From JAFGPF01 sp964500415 (lineage in GTDB: Bacteria > Chloroflexota > Dehalococcoidia > Dehalococcoidales > RBG-16-60-22): DNA of 64,000 nucleotides. The DNA is taken from the NCBI GenBank assembly GCA_964500415.1, contig CAZCOB010000002.1, forward strand, positions 50,128 to 114,127, read 5' to 3'. Under the pieces are notes generated by a model. The model did not search any database. It saw only the letters and a list, made by a program, of their open reading frames with translations, and was not told the DNA's origin. This document shows positions 17,530-26,758 of this stretch, piece by piece (within the stretch, counting starts at the first letter, position 1; the number at the start of each line of letters is the position of its first letter). The position numbers were made by a program, and so were the translations under genes.

Positions 17530-19284
17530 ATGAAAATAATACTGAGATTACTGGGCTATGTTCAAAAATACTGGCCCATACTCCTTTTAGCCTTCGTAAG
17601 CCTGCTTGTGGGCACTGCTTTTGGCATAGTGATACCACGTATGCTCGGCGATGGCATCGATACCGTACTCGGCTCGGGTAAACGCAGTTTCGTTATCATC
17701 GCGGCGGTGGTCATCGTTGCCTCCAGCGCCCTGAGGGGACTGGCTGGCTACGGACAACGCTATTTTAATGAAGTCGTCGCCCAGAAAACATGCTATAACA
17801 TCAGGAACGCCCTCTACGGACGATTGCAGCGGTTGAGCTTCGCCTTCCATGACCGGAGCCAGACGGGGCAGCTTATGTCCCGGGCAACGGTGGATGTCGA
17901 AGCGGTACGCATGTTCTTCGCCATGGGCTTGCTCGGCATGGCCCAAGTGGCGCTCATGGTTATCGCCGTTGCTTACATGCTGCTGGCTATGAATTGGAAG
18001 CTGGCGCTTATCACGCTTGTCTTTATTATTCCGGTGTCCTGGCTGGCTATCAGCTTCGGCAGTCGCATACGGCCCATCTGGCTTAAAGTCCAGGCTATGC
18101 TCGGCTTCATGGGCACCACGCTGGAGGAAAGCCTGGCCGGCGTCAGCGTGGTCAAGGCGTTCTCTCACCAGCCGGAAGACAGCCGCAAGTTTGCTTCTCA
18201 GGCACAAGTGCTCTACGATGAGCAAATCCATGCTGCCCGTCTCATGGCTATTAACATGCCCACCATGGTGCTTCTCTTCAGCATACCGACGGCTCTTATC
18301 CTCTGGTACGGCGGACGGGAGGTAATCGCCGGCAACATGACTATAGGCCAGGTTACCCAGTTTATTCTTTACCTGGGTATGCTGATGATGCCCATAAGAC
18401 GGCTGGGAATGATGGTCAACCTTTACTCCCGCACCATGTCCGCCGGACAGCGCATCTTCGAGATACTGGATACCGAATCGGTAGTCAAAGAGAAGCCGCA
18501 TGCTATCGACCTGGGCAGGGTTAAAGGACATGTACGTTTTGAGAATGTCAGCTTCAGCTATGACCAGGTAGGCCCGGCCCTGAATAATGTCAGCTTCGAA
18601 GTACAGCCCGGCCAGCTCGTGGCCCTGATAGGCGGCTCGGGCAGCGGCAAGAGTACCATAGCCAATCTTCTCGCCAGGTTCTATGACGTCACCGAAGGCA
18701 GGATACTCGTGGATGATATCGATATCCGTGATGCTACCCTGGCGTCATTACGTAGAAATGTCGTCGCGGCGCAGCAGGATGTGTTCCTTTTTTCCGCCAC
18801 CCTCCGTGAGAATATTGCCTATGGCGTTGTAGACGCCACCACAGACCGGATAGTCGAGGTAGCTAAAGCCGCTTACCTACATGACTTTATCGAGGCGCTG
18901 CCCGATGGCTACAATACCTGGGTGGGTGAGCGCGGCGACACTCTTTCCGGCGGGGAAAAACAGCGGCTATCCATAGCCCGCACCCTGCTCGTGGACCCCG
19001 GCATATTAATTCTGGACGATTCCACGGCCAGCGTGGACTCCGAGACGGAGAAGCTTATCCGCCAGGCACTGGACAAGCTTATCAAGGGAAGGACCACCTT
19101 CATTATTACCCACCGCATACCCATTATCCAGAACGCGGATATTATTTTAATGCTCCAGGACGGTGAGATAGTGGAACAGGGCAAACACAAAGAGTTGATT
19201 GCCAGAAACGGCGTTTATAAAGAGATATACGAATCACAGCTCCTGGTACATCAAGAATCTCAGGAAGGACAGGTGGAGGACTAG
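17530..19284 (+). CDS. ABC multidrug/lipid exporter, half-transporter A (degenerate catalytic site)
   Basis: A 584-residue half-transporter: six membrane segments in about 1-320, then a nucleotide-binding domain. Walker A GGSGSGKST, Q-loop QQDVFLF, signature TLSGGEKQ, Walker B ILILDDSTASVD. The catalytic Glu after Walker B is Asp (LDDSTA), marking the degenerate site seen in heterodimeric exporters such as TM287/288 and BmrCD. H-loop THRIP is intact. The partner starts 1 base after its stop. Substrate may be drugs, lipids or peptides; sequence does not decide. Confidence 0.88.
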   Translation: MKIILRLLGYVQKYWPILLLAFVSLLVGTAFGIVIPRMLGDGIDTVLGSGKRSFVIIAAVVIVASSALRGLAGYGQRYFNEVVAQKTCYNIRNALYGRLQRLSFAFHDRSQTGQLMSRATVDVEAVRMFFAMGLLGMAQVALMVIAVAYMLLAMNWKLALITLVFIIPVSWLAISFGSRIRPIWLKVQAMLGFMGTTLEESLAGVSVVKAFSHQPEDSRKFASQAQVLYDEQIHAARLMAINMPTMVLLFSIPTALILWYGGREVIAGNMTIGQVTQFILYLGMLMMPIRRLGMMVNLYSRTMSAGQRIFEILDTESVVKEKPHAIDLGRVKGHVRFENVSFSYDQVGPALNNVSFEVQPGQLVALIGGSGSGKSTIANLLARFYDVTEGRILVDDIDIRDATLASLRRNVVAAQQDVFLFSATLRENIAYGVVDATTDRIVEVAKAAYLHDFIEALPDGYNTWVGERGDTLSGGEKQRLSIARTLLVDPGILILDDSTASVDSETEKLIRQALDKLIKGRTTFIITHRIPIIQNADIILMLQDGEIVEQGKHKELIARNGVYKEIYESQLLVHQESQEGQVED

Positions 19285-19285
19285 C

Positions 19286-21106
19286 ATGTTTCACGGCGGA
19301 GGAGGCCCTCCTCATCATGGGCCCCACGGGGGTGGCCGCTTCGACTCTGAAGAGGTACTCGGCAAGGTATATGACAGCCGGGTCATAGCGCGTTTGCCCG
19401 AATACCTGTTACCCGTCAAGCGGTGGATAGGTCTGGGTGCCTTCGGCATGTTGTTACGCACCCTGGCTATCCTGGCTCTGCCCCGTCTTGTAGGTTTCGC
19501 CACGGATAATATCATTGCGGGTGACTACAGTGGACTTAACATCATCGTTATTATTTATGCCGTGGCGTCGCTGGGGATGTGGGGCGGACAGTACATGGAA
19601 AGCATATACCTGGCTTTCGCCGGCCAGTCCATCATCTACAAAATGCGCACCCGTATGTTCGACCATCTGCACCGGCTGTCGCTTAGCTTCTTCGACCGTA
19701 ACAAGGTCGGCAAGCTCATGTCCCGGGTGCAGAATGACGTTTCGCAACTTCAGGAACTCGTTACCCAGGGCATGCTGGCCATGCTCACCAGCGTCCTGAC
19801 CCTGATAGGTATTGCCGTTATTATGATTACGATGAACTGGAAGCTGGCTTTGGTCACGCTGACGGTGGTGCCGGTGCTGGGCATTGCCGTATGGGTGTGG
19901 CAGAAATACGCCCGCCGGGCTTTTATCACCGTCAGGCGGGCTATAGCCACGGTCAACTCCCAGCTTCAGGAGGATATTGCCGGCGTGCGGGTCGTCCAGA
20001 GCCTCTCGCGTGAAGACGAAAATATGGAGCAGTTCGACCAGATAAATCGGGCTAACCTTGACGCCAATGTTACCGCCGCCAAGCTGGAAGCGCTCATGAT
20101 GCCTGCCGTACAAATCCTCACCGGAGTCGCCTTTGCCATCGTCATAATCATGGGCGGCTTTCAGTACCTGGACGGCGTTATGACTATCGGGATTCTCATG
20201 AGCTTTTTACTGTACGTACAGCGTTTCTTCGAACCTGTCCTGGAGCTTTCCATGCAGTACACGGAGCTCCAGCGGGCTATGGCCTCCGGGACGCGTATCT
20301 TCGAGTTACTCGATGTCGAACCGGCAATTCAAGACCGTCCCGATGCCGTCGAACTTCCGCCGGTGCGGGGAGAGATAAATTTTAAGGATGTACTCTTCGG
20401 CTACGAGCCCGGCAAGGATGTCCTCCACGATATTAACCTGAGCATCAGGCCGGGAGAAACGGTAGCCCTCGTGGGGCAGACGGGGTCGGGCAAGAGCAGC
20501 CTGGTAAGTCTTGCTGCCCGCTTCTACGAGGTGGAAAAGGGCGAGGTGACCGTGGACGGTCATGACGTCCGCTCCGTTACCCAGCAGTCGTTGAGGCAGC
20601 AGATAGGCATCGTACCGCAGGACCCGATTCTCTTTACCGGTACCATTGAAGAGAATATTAAATACGGAAAACTGGATGCCACCCGCGATGAAATTACCGA
20701 GGTAGCCAAAACGGTCGGCGCTCACAATTTCATCAACCGGCTGAAAAAAGGCTACGATACGGAAGTGGGGCAACGGGGCGTCAGTCTCAGCGCCGGGCAG
20801 CGCCAGCTCATCTGCCTGGCACGGGCGGTACTGGCCGACCCTCGCATCCTCATTCTTGATGAAGCCACCTCCAATGTGGACACCCATACCGAGCAAATCA
20901 TGCAGAAAGCTCTACGCAAACTGACCAAAGGGCGTACCTGCCTGACCATCGCTCACCGTCTTTCCACGGTAACTGGCGCCGACCGTATCATTGTGCTTGA
21001 ACACGGGCACATTGTGGAAGAAGGTTCTCATAAAGAGCTTCTTGCAAAACAGGGTCTCTACCACAAGATGTACCAGACCCTGAGTACGCCGGACTTAGCG
21101 GCTTAG
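19286..21106 (+). CDS. ABC multidrug/lipid exporter, half-transporter B (catalytic)
   Basis: A 606-residue half-transporter with a His/Gly-rich N-terminus (FHGGGGPPHHGPHGGG), six membrane segments (about 50-330) and an NBD. Walker A GQTGSGKSS, signature SLSAGQRQ, Walker B ILILDEATSNVD with the catalytic Glu present, H-loop AHRLS. It supplies the residues missing from half-transporter A. A longer upstream reading exists from 19199 but would overlap the previous gene by 86 bases; GGTGGAGGA before 19286 supports this start. Confidence 0.88.
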   Translation: MFHGGGGPPHHGPHGGGRFDSEEVLGKVYDSRVIARLPEYLLPVKRWIGLGAFGMLLRTLAILALPRLVGFATDNIIAGDYSGLNIIVIIYAVASLGMWGGQYMESIYLAFAGQSIIYKMRTRMFDHLHRLSLSFFDRNKVGKLMSRVQNDVSQLQELVTQGMLAMLTSVLTLIGIAVIMITMNWKLALVTLTVVPVLGIAVWVWQKYARRAFITVRRAIATVNSQLQEDIAGVRVVQSLSREDENMEQFDQINRANLDANVTAAKLEALMMPAVQILTGVAFAIVIIMGGFQYLDGVMTIGILMSFLLYVQRFFEPVLELSMQYTELQRAMASGTRIFELLDVEPAIQDRPDAVELPPVRGEINFKDVLFGYEPGKDVLHDINLSIRPGETVALVGQTGSGKSSLVSLAARFYEVEKGEVTVDGHDVRSVTQQSLRQQIGIVPQDPILFTGTIEENIKYGKLDATRDEITEVAKTVGAHNFINRLKKGYDTEVGQRGVSLSAGQRQLICLARAVLADPRILILDEATSNVDTHTEQIMQKALRKLTKGRTCLTIAHRLSTVTGADRIIVLEHGHIVEEGSHKELLAKQGLYHKMYQTLSTPDLAA

Positions 21107-21188
21107 ATTACCCCCTCGCCCCCTTTTTATATCTATTCCCGCCCTGCCGTTGGTTCTCGGATAAGTTATATTTGTGCTACAATAAAGC

Positions 21189-22337
21189 ATGGGCAGTATG
21201 GATTTCCGCCTGGACCAGCATTCCGCCGCCCCTTTATACCAGCAGATAGCCGAGCAGGTCAGGCAGTTTATCGCCACGGAGCGGCTTAAACCGGGAGACC
21301 ACCTGCCCACGGTAAGAGAACTGGCGCGTAACCTCAGTGTCAACCAGAATACCGTGTTCCGGGCTTACCTTGAGCTGGAGCAGGAGAGGGTGATATCAGC
21401 GCGGCGGCGGGGTGGCACCGTGGTTGTTGCCACCACGGACGACCCCTCGATTACCGTCGCCCGCCAGAAACGCCTTTCGGAAATCGTCAGCGACGATATC
21501 GTAAAAGTCCTCAGTCTCGGATATAGCCCTGAAGACCTTGAAGCTGCCTTTTATCTACACCTGGCACGTTGGCGTGAGGAAAGACAGGGCGCTGCGGAAA
21601 AACCGGAGAGCAAGCCTGAAACCGGTGTCAAATCGGATTCAATTCGTATCGTCGGCAGCCATGACCTGGCTTTGACCATCCTGACCGACCTTGTCAAGCA
21701 GCGCAACGACAATATAGATTTTGAAATTGTTCATGCCGGCAGCCTCGGGGGGCTTATCGCTCTCCAGGAGGACAGGGCTAACCTTGCCGGTATTCACCTG
21801 CTGGATGAAGAAACCGGAGAGTATAATTATCCCTTCGTCAAGCGGATATTACCGGGCCGTGAACTGGCTATAGTACATCTGGCGTATCGTATTCAGGGCC
21901 TGATGTTCGCCCGCGGCAATCCTAAGAATATCTCAGGTATACCCGACCTCAAACGCCCGGATATCACCTTCGTCAATCGGCAAAAGGGGTCCGGGACCAG
22001 GGTTCTCCTGGACATACATCTGCGTCAGCTGGGCATCAGCCAGCATGAGATAAAGGGATACGAGCGCGAAATGGAAACGCACCTCGCCGTCGGCTTGAGC
22101 GTGGCGCGGGGCGAAGCTGATGTCACCCTGGGTATCGAGGCAGCCGCCCGCAGTTGTGATATCGATTTCCTGCCGTTGTTCCGCGAGAGGTACGACCTGG
22201 TATTGCCAACCGAAGGTTACAGAAGCGAGTTGCTGGCCCCTTTGTTTGAAACGGTTGTCAGCGAGGAATTCAAAGAAATAGTGAATAAAGCAGGCGGATA
22301 TGACACCTCGCAAACGGGTGTAACCGCGTTTCTGTAG
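21189..22337 (+). CDS. GntR-family (YtrA-like) regulator fused to a PBP-like ligand-binding domain
   Basis: A 382-residue regulator. The N-terminal winged helix (about 8-80) has APLYQQIAEQVRQFIATERLKPGD and LPTVRELARNLSVNQNTVFRAYLELE. Residues about 150-370 form a periplasmic-binding-protein-like domain (IRIVGSHDLALTIL, AGSLGGLIALQEDRANLAGIHLLDEETGEYN, GSGTRVLLD, SVARGEADVTLGIEAAA) of the type linked to molybdate/tungstate sensing in ModE-like fusions. It is 82 bases after the ABC exporter and 109 before AOR, so either could be its target. TACAAT at 21178-21183 is only 5 bases before the ATG and no ribosome site is seen, suggesting a leaderless transcript. Confidence 0.82.
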   Translation: MGSMDFRLDQHSAAPLYQQIAEQVRQFIATERLKPGDHLPTVRELARNLSVNQNTVFRAYLELEQERVISARRRGGTVVVATTDDPSITVARQKRLSEIVSDDIVKVLSLGYSPEDLEAAFYLHLARWREERQGAAEKPESKPETGVKSDSIRIVGSHDLALTILTDLVKQRNDNIDFEIVHAGSLGGLIALQEDRANLAGIHLLDEETGEYNYPFVKRILPGRELAIVHLAYRIQGLMFARGNPKNISGIPDLKRPDITFVNRQKGSGTRVLLDIHLRQLGISQHEIKGYEREMETHLAVGLSVARGEADVTLGIEAAARSCDIDFLPLFRERYDLVLPTEGYRSELLAPLFETVVSEEFKEIVNKAGGYDTSQTGVTAFL

Positions 22338-22367
22338 ACGACGCAGGCTTTCCCCGCTGTTTTTTCA

Positions 22368-22396
22368 TTGACCTGAGATTATGCCGGTGGTAAAAT
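22368..22396 (+). promoter_or_regulatory. Putative promoter of the AOR-moaD operon
   Basis: TTGACC (22368-22373) and TAAAAT (22391-22396), 17-base spacer, about 50 bases before the AOR start. Confidence 0.55.
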
Positions 22397-22446
22397 TTTG
22401 AGAATCACGGCGAAAATACTATTGTTTTTACTGAAAGGAGCATACG

Positions 22447-24276
22447 ATGTCTGGAGGATATATGGGAAAGCTCCTGTTCGTGGACCTTTCCAGCGGGAAA
22501 ATGACAGAGGAGACACCCGATGAAGGTTTCTACCGAAAGTATATCGGGGGTTATGGCATCGGGGCCAGAATTCTTTACGACCGCATGAAGGTCGGCGTTG
22601 ACCCTTTGGGGCCGGAGAATATCTTTGGCGTGGTTACCGGCCCGCTTACGGGTAGCCCCGCCATAGGAGGCGCCCGCTATCAGGCATTGGCTAAGTCGCC
22701 GCTAACCGGCGGCTGGGGAGACGCCAATTCGGGGGGTCACTTCGGGCCCGCCCTCAAGTTCGCCGGTTATGACGGTGTCTTTTTTACCGGTACCTCGGAA
22801 AAGCCGGTTTATCTCCTCGTCGACGATGGTAAGGCGGAGCTGAGAGATGCCACCCACCTCTGGGGAAAGGATACCTATTTTACTGAAGACACGCTACATG
22901 ATGAGCACGGTGGTGCGGCTAAGGTAATATGTATCGGACCGGCCGGGGAAAAGCTCTCCCTCGTCGCAGGTATTATTACCCATAAAGGAGATGCCGCCGC
23001 GCGCTCGGGGTTGGGGGCCGTTATGGGCGCCAAGAAGCTCAAGGCGGTTGTCGCCAGGGGAAATAAGAAAGTCCCCATTGCCGATATGGAGACGGCCAAT
23101 CGACTGCGAAAAGAGCACATTGAAGATTTGAAGGAATTCATGGAGCACTTTCATATGTATGGCACCGGCTCTCATGGCGACCTGTCGGCTCATAGCGGCG
23201 ATACCCCGGTCAATAACTGGGGCGGCGTCGGCGTCATCGATGTGCCCGATGTCTCGGGTCTCAACAAGGATAAGGTCATTGCCAACCTGGATGAGAGATT
23301 CGGCTGCTGGCGCTGTCCGGCCGCCTGTAAAGCCAGACTGAAGGCGGGTACCGGCGAATATAAGTACCCGGCGGGCACTCAAAGGCTGGAATATGAGACC
23401 ATCGGCGCTTTCGGGGCAAACTGCGGCAATACCAATGTAGAGTCGATTAATATGGCGAACCATCTCTGTAATGCGTACGGAATGGATACCATATCGGCCG
23501 GTACCATCGTCGCCTTTGCCATGGAATGCTATGAGAACGGTATTATCACCAAAAAGGATACCGATGGGATTGAACTCAACTGGGGCAATCACCGGGGTCT
23601 GGTGGCTCTGGTGGAAAAGATGGTAAAGCGTGAGGGAATCGGTGATATCCTCGCCGACGGCGTAAAAATAGCCGCCGAGAAAATCGGCAAAGGGGCCGAG
23701 AAATACGCCGTACATGCCGGCGGACAGGAAGTCGGTATGCACGACCCCAAGGTCGCCGGTCACCAGTTTGCCGGTATGCCGTCTGCCGCCATGTACTGGG
23801 TGAATGCTACCCCCGGCCGCCACACCCAGGCTTTCGGCCCCGCCAGCTTTATGAGCCACCTCAATAATGCCCTGGGCACCTGCATGATTATCTTCATGTG
23901 GCCTTCGGCTCGCGGCCCTTACGTTCAAAGAGTGGTAAATGCCGTAACCGGCTGGGGAGCTTCAATGGAAGAGCTGCTCAGGGACGGCGAGAGGATTGCC
24001 AATATGCGTCACCTCTTTAACCTTCGGGAAGGCCTCAATCCCCTGGAGCACTACCTGCACGGTAGAATAATCGGCGACCCTCCCCAGGAGGACGGCCCTC
24101 TCGCTGGAGTAACCTGTGATGTTAGGGCGGAAGCCTGGTGGCACCTCGGCGCTCTGGACTGGGACCGCATAACCACCGTTCCCAGCCGTAATAAACTGCT
24201 GGAGCTGGGCTTGGACGATATCGCGGAAGAGCTATGGCCCCCGGGAAAAATGCCCCGGATGGGCCCCGGAGGATAG
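22447..24276 (+). CDS. aor: Aldehyde ferredoxin oxidoreductase family tungsten/molybdenum enzyme
   Basis: A 609-residue AOR-family enzyme. The [4Fe-4S] ligands are Cys287, Cys290 and Cys294 (CWRCPAAC) plus Cys479 (LGTCMIIF), matching the spacing in hyperthermophile AOR. The N-terminal domain begins GGYMGKLLFVDLSSGKMTEE, with ARYQALAKSPLTGGWGDANSGG binding the bis-pterin cofactor, and DTISAGTIVAFAMECYE in the middle. It oxidises aldehydes to acids (or reduces acids) with ferredoxin, in the cytosol. Strong ribosome site AAAGGAG. A MoaD-like gene follows after 16 bases. The aldehyde substrate and W versus Mo cannot be told from sequence. Confidence 0.9.
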   Translation: MSGGYMGKLLFVDLSSGKMTEETPDEGFYRKYIGGYGIGARILYDRMKVGVDPLGPENIFGVVTGPLTGSPAIGGARYQALAKSPLTGGWGDANSGGHFGPALKFAGYDGVFFTGTSEKPVYLLVDDGKAELRDATHLWGKDTYFTEDTLHDEHGGAAKVICIGPAGEKLSLVAGIITHKGDAAARSGLGAVMGAKKLKAVVARGNKKVPIADMETANRLRKEHIEDLKEFMEHFHMYGTGSHGDLSAHSGDTPVNNWGGVGVIDVPDVSGLNKDKVIANLDERFGCWRCPAACKARLKAGTGEYKYPAGTQRLEYETIGAFGANCGNTNVESINMANHLCNAYGMDTISAGTIVAFAMECYENGIITKKDTDGIELNWGNHRGLVALVEKMVKREGIGDILADGVKIAAEKIGKGAEKYAVHAGGQEVGMHDPKVAGHQFAGMPSAAMYWVNATPGRHTQAFGPASFMSHLNNALGTCMIIFMWPSARGPYVQRVVNAVTGWGASMEELLRDGERIANMRHLFNLREGLNPLEHYLHGRIIGDPPQEDGPLAGVTCDVRAEAWWHLGALDWDRITTVPSRNKLLELGLDDIAEELWPPGKMPRMGPGG

Positions 24277-24292
24277 TATCAGGAAGATAAAT

Positions 24293-24574
24293 ATGTTTAA
24301 AACCATTATATATATGTACGGCCTACCCTACGAAATAACTACTCTACGTGAAGCGGAAGTAGAACTCAACGATGGCGCAGGTATGGCGGAAGTTGTCGCT
24401 ATGCTTCGAGAAAAAGTGCCAACGTTGGAAGGGCCAGTTATTCGTACCGGTCAGGACCGTCTGCAGGAGAATTACAAGTTTAATATTAACGGTAACTTCT
24501 ACTACGACGGCATGGACTTTCAGCTGCACCCCGGCGACCGTATCGCCCTGCTTGTACCCGTCACCGGTGGATAA
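24293..24574 (+). CDS. moaD: MoaD/ThiS-family sulfur carrier, AOR-associated
   Basis: A 93-residue beta-grasp protein ending in Gly-Gly (PVTGG), the site that is adenylated and thiocarboxylated to give sulfur for molybdopterin. The fold pattern is present: EVELNDGAGMAEVVAMLREKVP, NGNFYYDGMDFQLHPGDRIALLVPVTGG. It is directly downstream of the AOR gene, as is common for dedicated pterin-cofactor supply. No MoaE or MoeB partner is in the window. Confidence 0.82.
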   Translation: MFKTIIYMYGLPYEITTLREAEVELNDGAGMAEVVAMLREKVPTLEGPVIRTGQDRLQENYKFNINGNFYYDGMDFQLHPGDRIALLVPVTGG

Positions 24575-24661
24575 TCATTGTATTTTACTCTATATTAAAT
24601 AGAGCTTGATGAAAAGCTCGTAGAATGAGCGACAGGAAGAGGGGGTGTAGGGTAAAATGAC

Positions 24662-24691
24662 TTGACAACAAACGAAGCAAGGGTGTATCAT
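24662..24691 (+). promoter_or_regulatory. Putative promoter of the second solute-binding protein gene
   Basis: TTGACA (24662-24667) and TATCAT (24686-24691), 18-base spacer. The leader to the GTG start at 24888 is about 190 bases and holds three ribosome-site-like AAGGAGG motifs (near 24810, 24833 and 24868), only the last of which serves the gene. No other feature was seen in the 313-base gap. Confidence 0.5.
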
Positions 24692-24887
24692 TTTGCAACT
24701 GATGATATATTTACAACTGAACAGCTTAACAAAGCCAGAAAGTTTTGTAAAAAGGCCTCACATCATTACCGGTTCTAATTCCAGTCCATTTTAGCGAGTT
24801 GTTCGGTAGAAGGAGGTGAATTATATCGGGATAAGGAGGCTCACCATACTTTAAAAAATACGTCATTAAGGAGGTTAGGATAAAAAA

Positions 24888-26564
24888 GTGAAGAAATTTC
24901 TATTTATCGTCATAACGGTTATCTTGATGACCAGTTTATTCCTGGTAAGCTGTGCCGAACCGGAGCCAGAGCCAGCCCCAGCCCCGGCACCTGCTCCATC
25001 ACCGGCCCCTGAACCGGAACCTGGACCAGCCCCAGCCCCCGAACCGGAGCCGGAACCCGCCCCTGCCCCTGAAGTAGGTCCGCAGGGCGTACCGGAGAAA
25101 CTGGATGGTGGTGTCTATGGCGGGCGACTGAGACTGGCAGGAGGGGGCAATGTCGGCAACATGGGTAATCCCAACGAAATAAGTAATCCCTCCGACGCCG
25201 GCTATGCCTTCCCGGCCCTCGAAGGCCTGATAACCCGGGATGCGAGTGGTAATTTCCTGCCCTGGCTGGCCAAGGATTGGGATGTTGCTGAGGACGGTAC
25301 GTCCATTACCTTTCACCTGCAGGAAGGGGTGATATACCATGACGGGACCCCCTTCAATGCCGATGCGGTGAAAGTCAACGTAGACATCCAGATAACGACG
25401 CCTGCCTGGCAGAACCTGAAGATGGTAAAGAGCTGCGATGTACTCGATGAGTACACGGTCAGGTTTAACATGGACGCTTGGGACTGGACAATGATGAACA
25501 GCCTCACCGGCTTCTGGAGCTGTATGATGTTCTCACCTACGGCGCTTCAGAATGAGACCCCGGAATGGCTCCGTTCTCATCCCATTGGCACCGGCCCCTT
25601 CAAGCTGGTGGCTTATGACCGTGACATGTACATCAAGTATGACCGGTACGATGACTACTGGCGGGGCAGGCCCTACCTTGACGGTGTCGATTGGGTCTTT
25701 ATACCCGACCCGACGACACAGCTCCTAGCTTTCAAATCGGGAGAGACACACATGGCCGGTATTCAGGCCCAGGATTTGGAGGATATCGAAGCGTCCGGTT
25801 TCGAGGTTACCTCCACCAAAGGTTGGATTCTCGGACTTTACCCGGATAGCAACACCCCGGATTCCCCGTTAGCCGATATTCGTGTACGGCGCGCCATAGA
25901 TCATGCCATCGATAAGCAGGAACTCGCCGATGGACTGGGCTACGGCTACAGCCGGCCCTGCGACCAGGTCTATCTGCGGGAGTCCGGTGGCTGGAGCCCC
26001 GACGTTGTCGGCTACCCGTTTGACGTGGCTAAAGCTAAGAAGCTGCTTACCGAAGCCGGCTACCCCGATGGCTTTAAGACCAAGTTCATCATGGTCGAAT
26101 TCATGGACCTGGATGCGCCTATCGCCATACAGGACATGCTCAAGAGAAATATCAATGTAGAGCTTGAGTTCGACCGTGTCAGCATGGCACAGTTGAGCTT
26201 CCAGATTGCCACACCGCCCGGCTGGGAAGGATTTGCCTTCGGCGCCAGTCCGGAAATGACCGGTTCCGACCCGGGCAACGTGCTGGTAAATGGCACCCTT
26301 AATAACAATACGACCTGGGTGGGTATGTGGCAGCCTCCGGAATTACTTGCACTTGCTAAAGAAGCAGCCTCGGAGACTGACTCAGATAAGCGTATGGCGA
26401 TTTACCAGGAGATATCCAAGAGACAGATCGATGAATACGCCCAATGCACTAACCTTTATGACCTCACCTTCTTCAGCGCCGTTAACCCTATGGTTAAAGG
26501 CCATACCGTCGGTCAGATGGGCTTTGGGGCGTTCGCCTTTACCTTCGCCTGGATTGAAGAATAA
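24888..26564 (+). CDS. ABC transporter solute-binding lipoprotein, family 5, with Pro/Glu/Ala linker
   Basis: A 558-residue exported lipoprotein: hydrophobic helix 5-19, lipobox LVSC with Cys22. Residues about 23-62 are a low-complexity Pro/Ala/Glu linker tethering the domain to the membrane. The mature SBP family 5 domain shows FLPWLAKDWDVAEDGTSITFHL, PIGTGPFKLVAYDRD, VRRAIDHAIDKQELADGLG, AKKLLTEAGYPDGFKTKF. Start is GTG, with AAGGAGG upstream. It is convergent with an oppBCDF-type operon that lacks its own binding protein, so it may serve that permease. Ligand unknown. Confidence 0.88.
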   Translation: MKKFLFIVITVILMTSLFLVSCAEPEPEPAPAPAPAPSPAPEPEPGPAPAPEPEPEPAPAPEVGPQGVPEKLDGGVYGGRLRLAGGGNVGNMGNPNEISNPSDAGYAFPALEGLITRDASGNFLPWLAKDWDVAEDGTSITFHLQEGVIYHDGTPFNADAVKVNVDIQITTPAWQNLKMVKSCDVLDEYTVRFNMDAWDWTMMNSLTGFWSCMMFSPTALQNETPEWLRSHPIGTGPFKLVAYDRDMYIKYDRYDDYWRGRPYLDGVDWVFIPDPTTQLLAFKSGETHMAGIQAQDLEDIEASGFEVTSTKGWILGLYPDSNTPDSPLADIRVRRAIDHAIDKQELADGLGYGYSRPCDQVYLRESGGWSPDVVGYPFDVAKAKKLLTEAGYPDGFKTKFIMVEFMDLDAPIAIQDMLKRNINVELEFDRVSMAQLSFQIATPPGWEGFAFGASPEMTGSDPGNVLVNGTLNNNTTWVGMWQPPELLALAKEAASETDSDKRMAIYQEISKRQIDEYAQCTNLYDLTFFSAVNPMVKGHTVGQMGFGAFAFTFAWIEE

Positions 26565-26610
26565 GCTAGAGACCGAGTTGACCAAGTGGTCTGAAGCTTA
26601 AAAGACAGGA

Positions 26611-26647
26611 TACGGGTCGTGGTTAGAACCACGACCCGTACTTTTTT
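26611..26647 (+). terminator. Strong Rho-independent terminator between convergent genes
   Basis: TACGGGTCGTGGTT (26611-26624) is the exact reverse complement of 26627-26640, about 13 base pairs with a TAGA-type loop, followed by CTTTTTT. It ends the binding protein transcript. Confidence 0.92.
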
Positions 26648-26758
26648 GTGGGATATAATCCTGGAGTCTAAAAAGTGATGATATTACACAGGACCGCACC
26701 GCTGTCTGTTAGAGCGGTTTTACTTCGATGATGATGCTTACTGATGAGAAATATAGTG

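Noticed and set aside
17587..18531. 314-codon minus-strand frame inside the ABC exporter gene
   Set aside because: Antisense shadow of a membrane domain with His/Asp-rich nonsense composition.
22894..23928. Long open frame antisense to the AOR gene
   Set aside because: Shadow of a GC-rich coding strand; the plus-strand product has clear AOR motifs and the antisense product has none.
24602..24619. GAGCTT/AAGCTC hairpin after moaD as a terminator
   Set aside because: Only six pairs with a wide loop and no T-tract follows it.
24951..25071. Pro/Ala/Glu repeat DNA as a tandem repeat or CRISPR-like array
   Set aside because: It is in frame inside a lipoprotein and is a low-complexity linker also seen in the 49843 protein.
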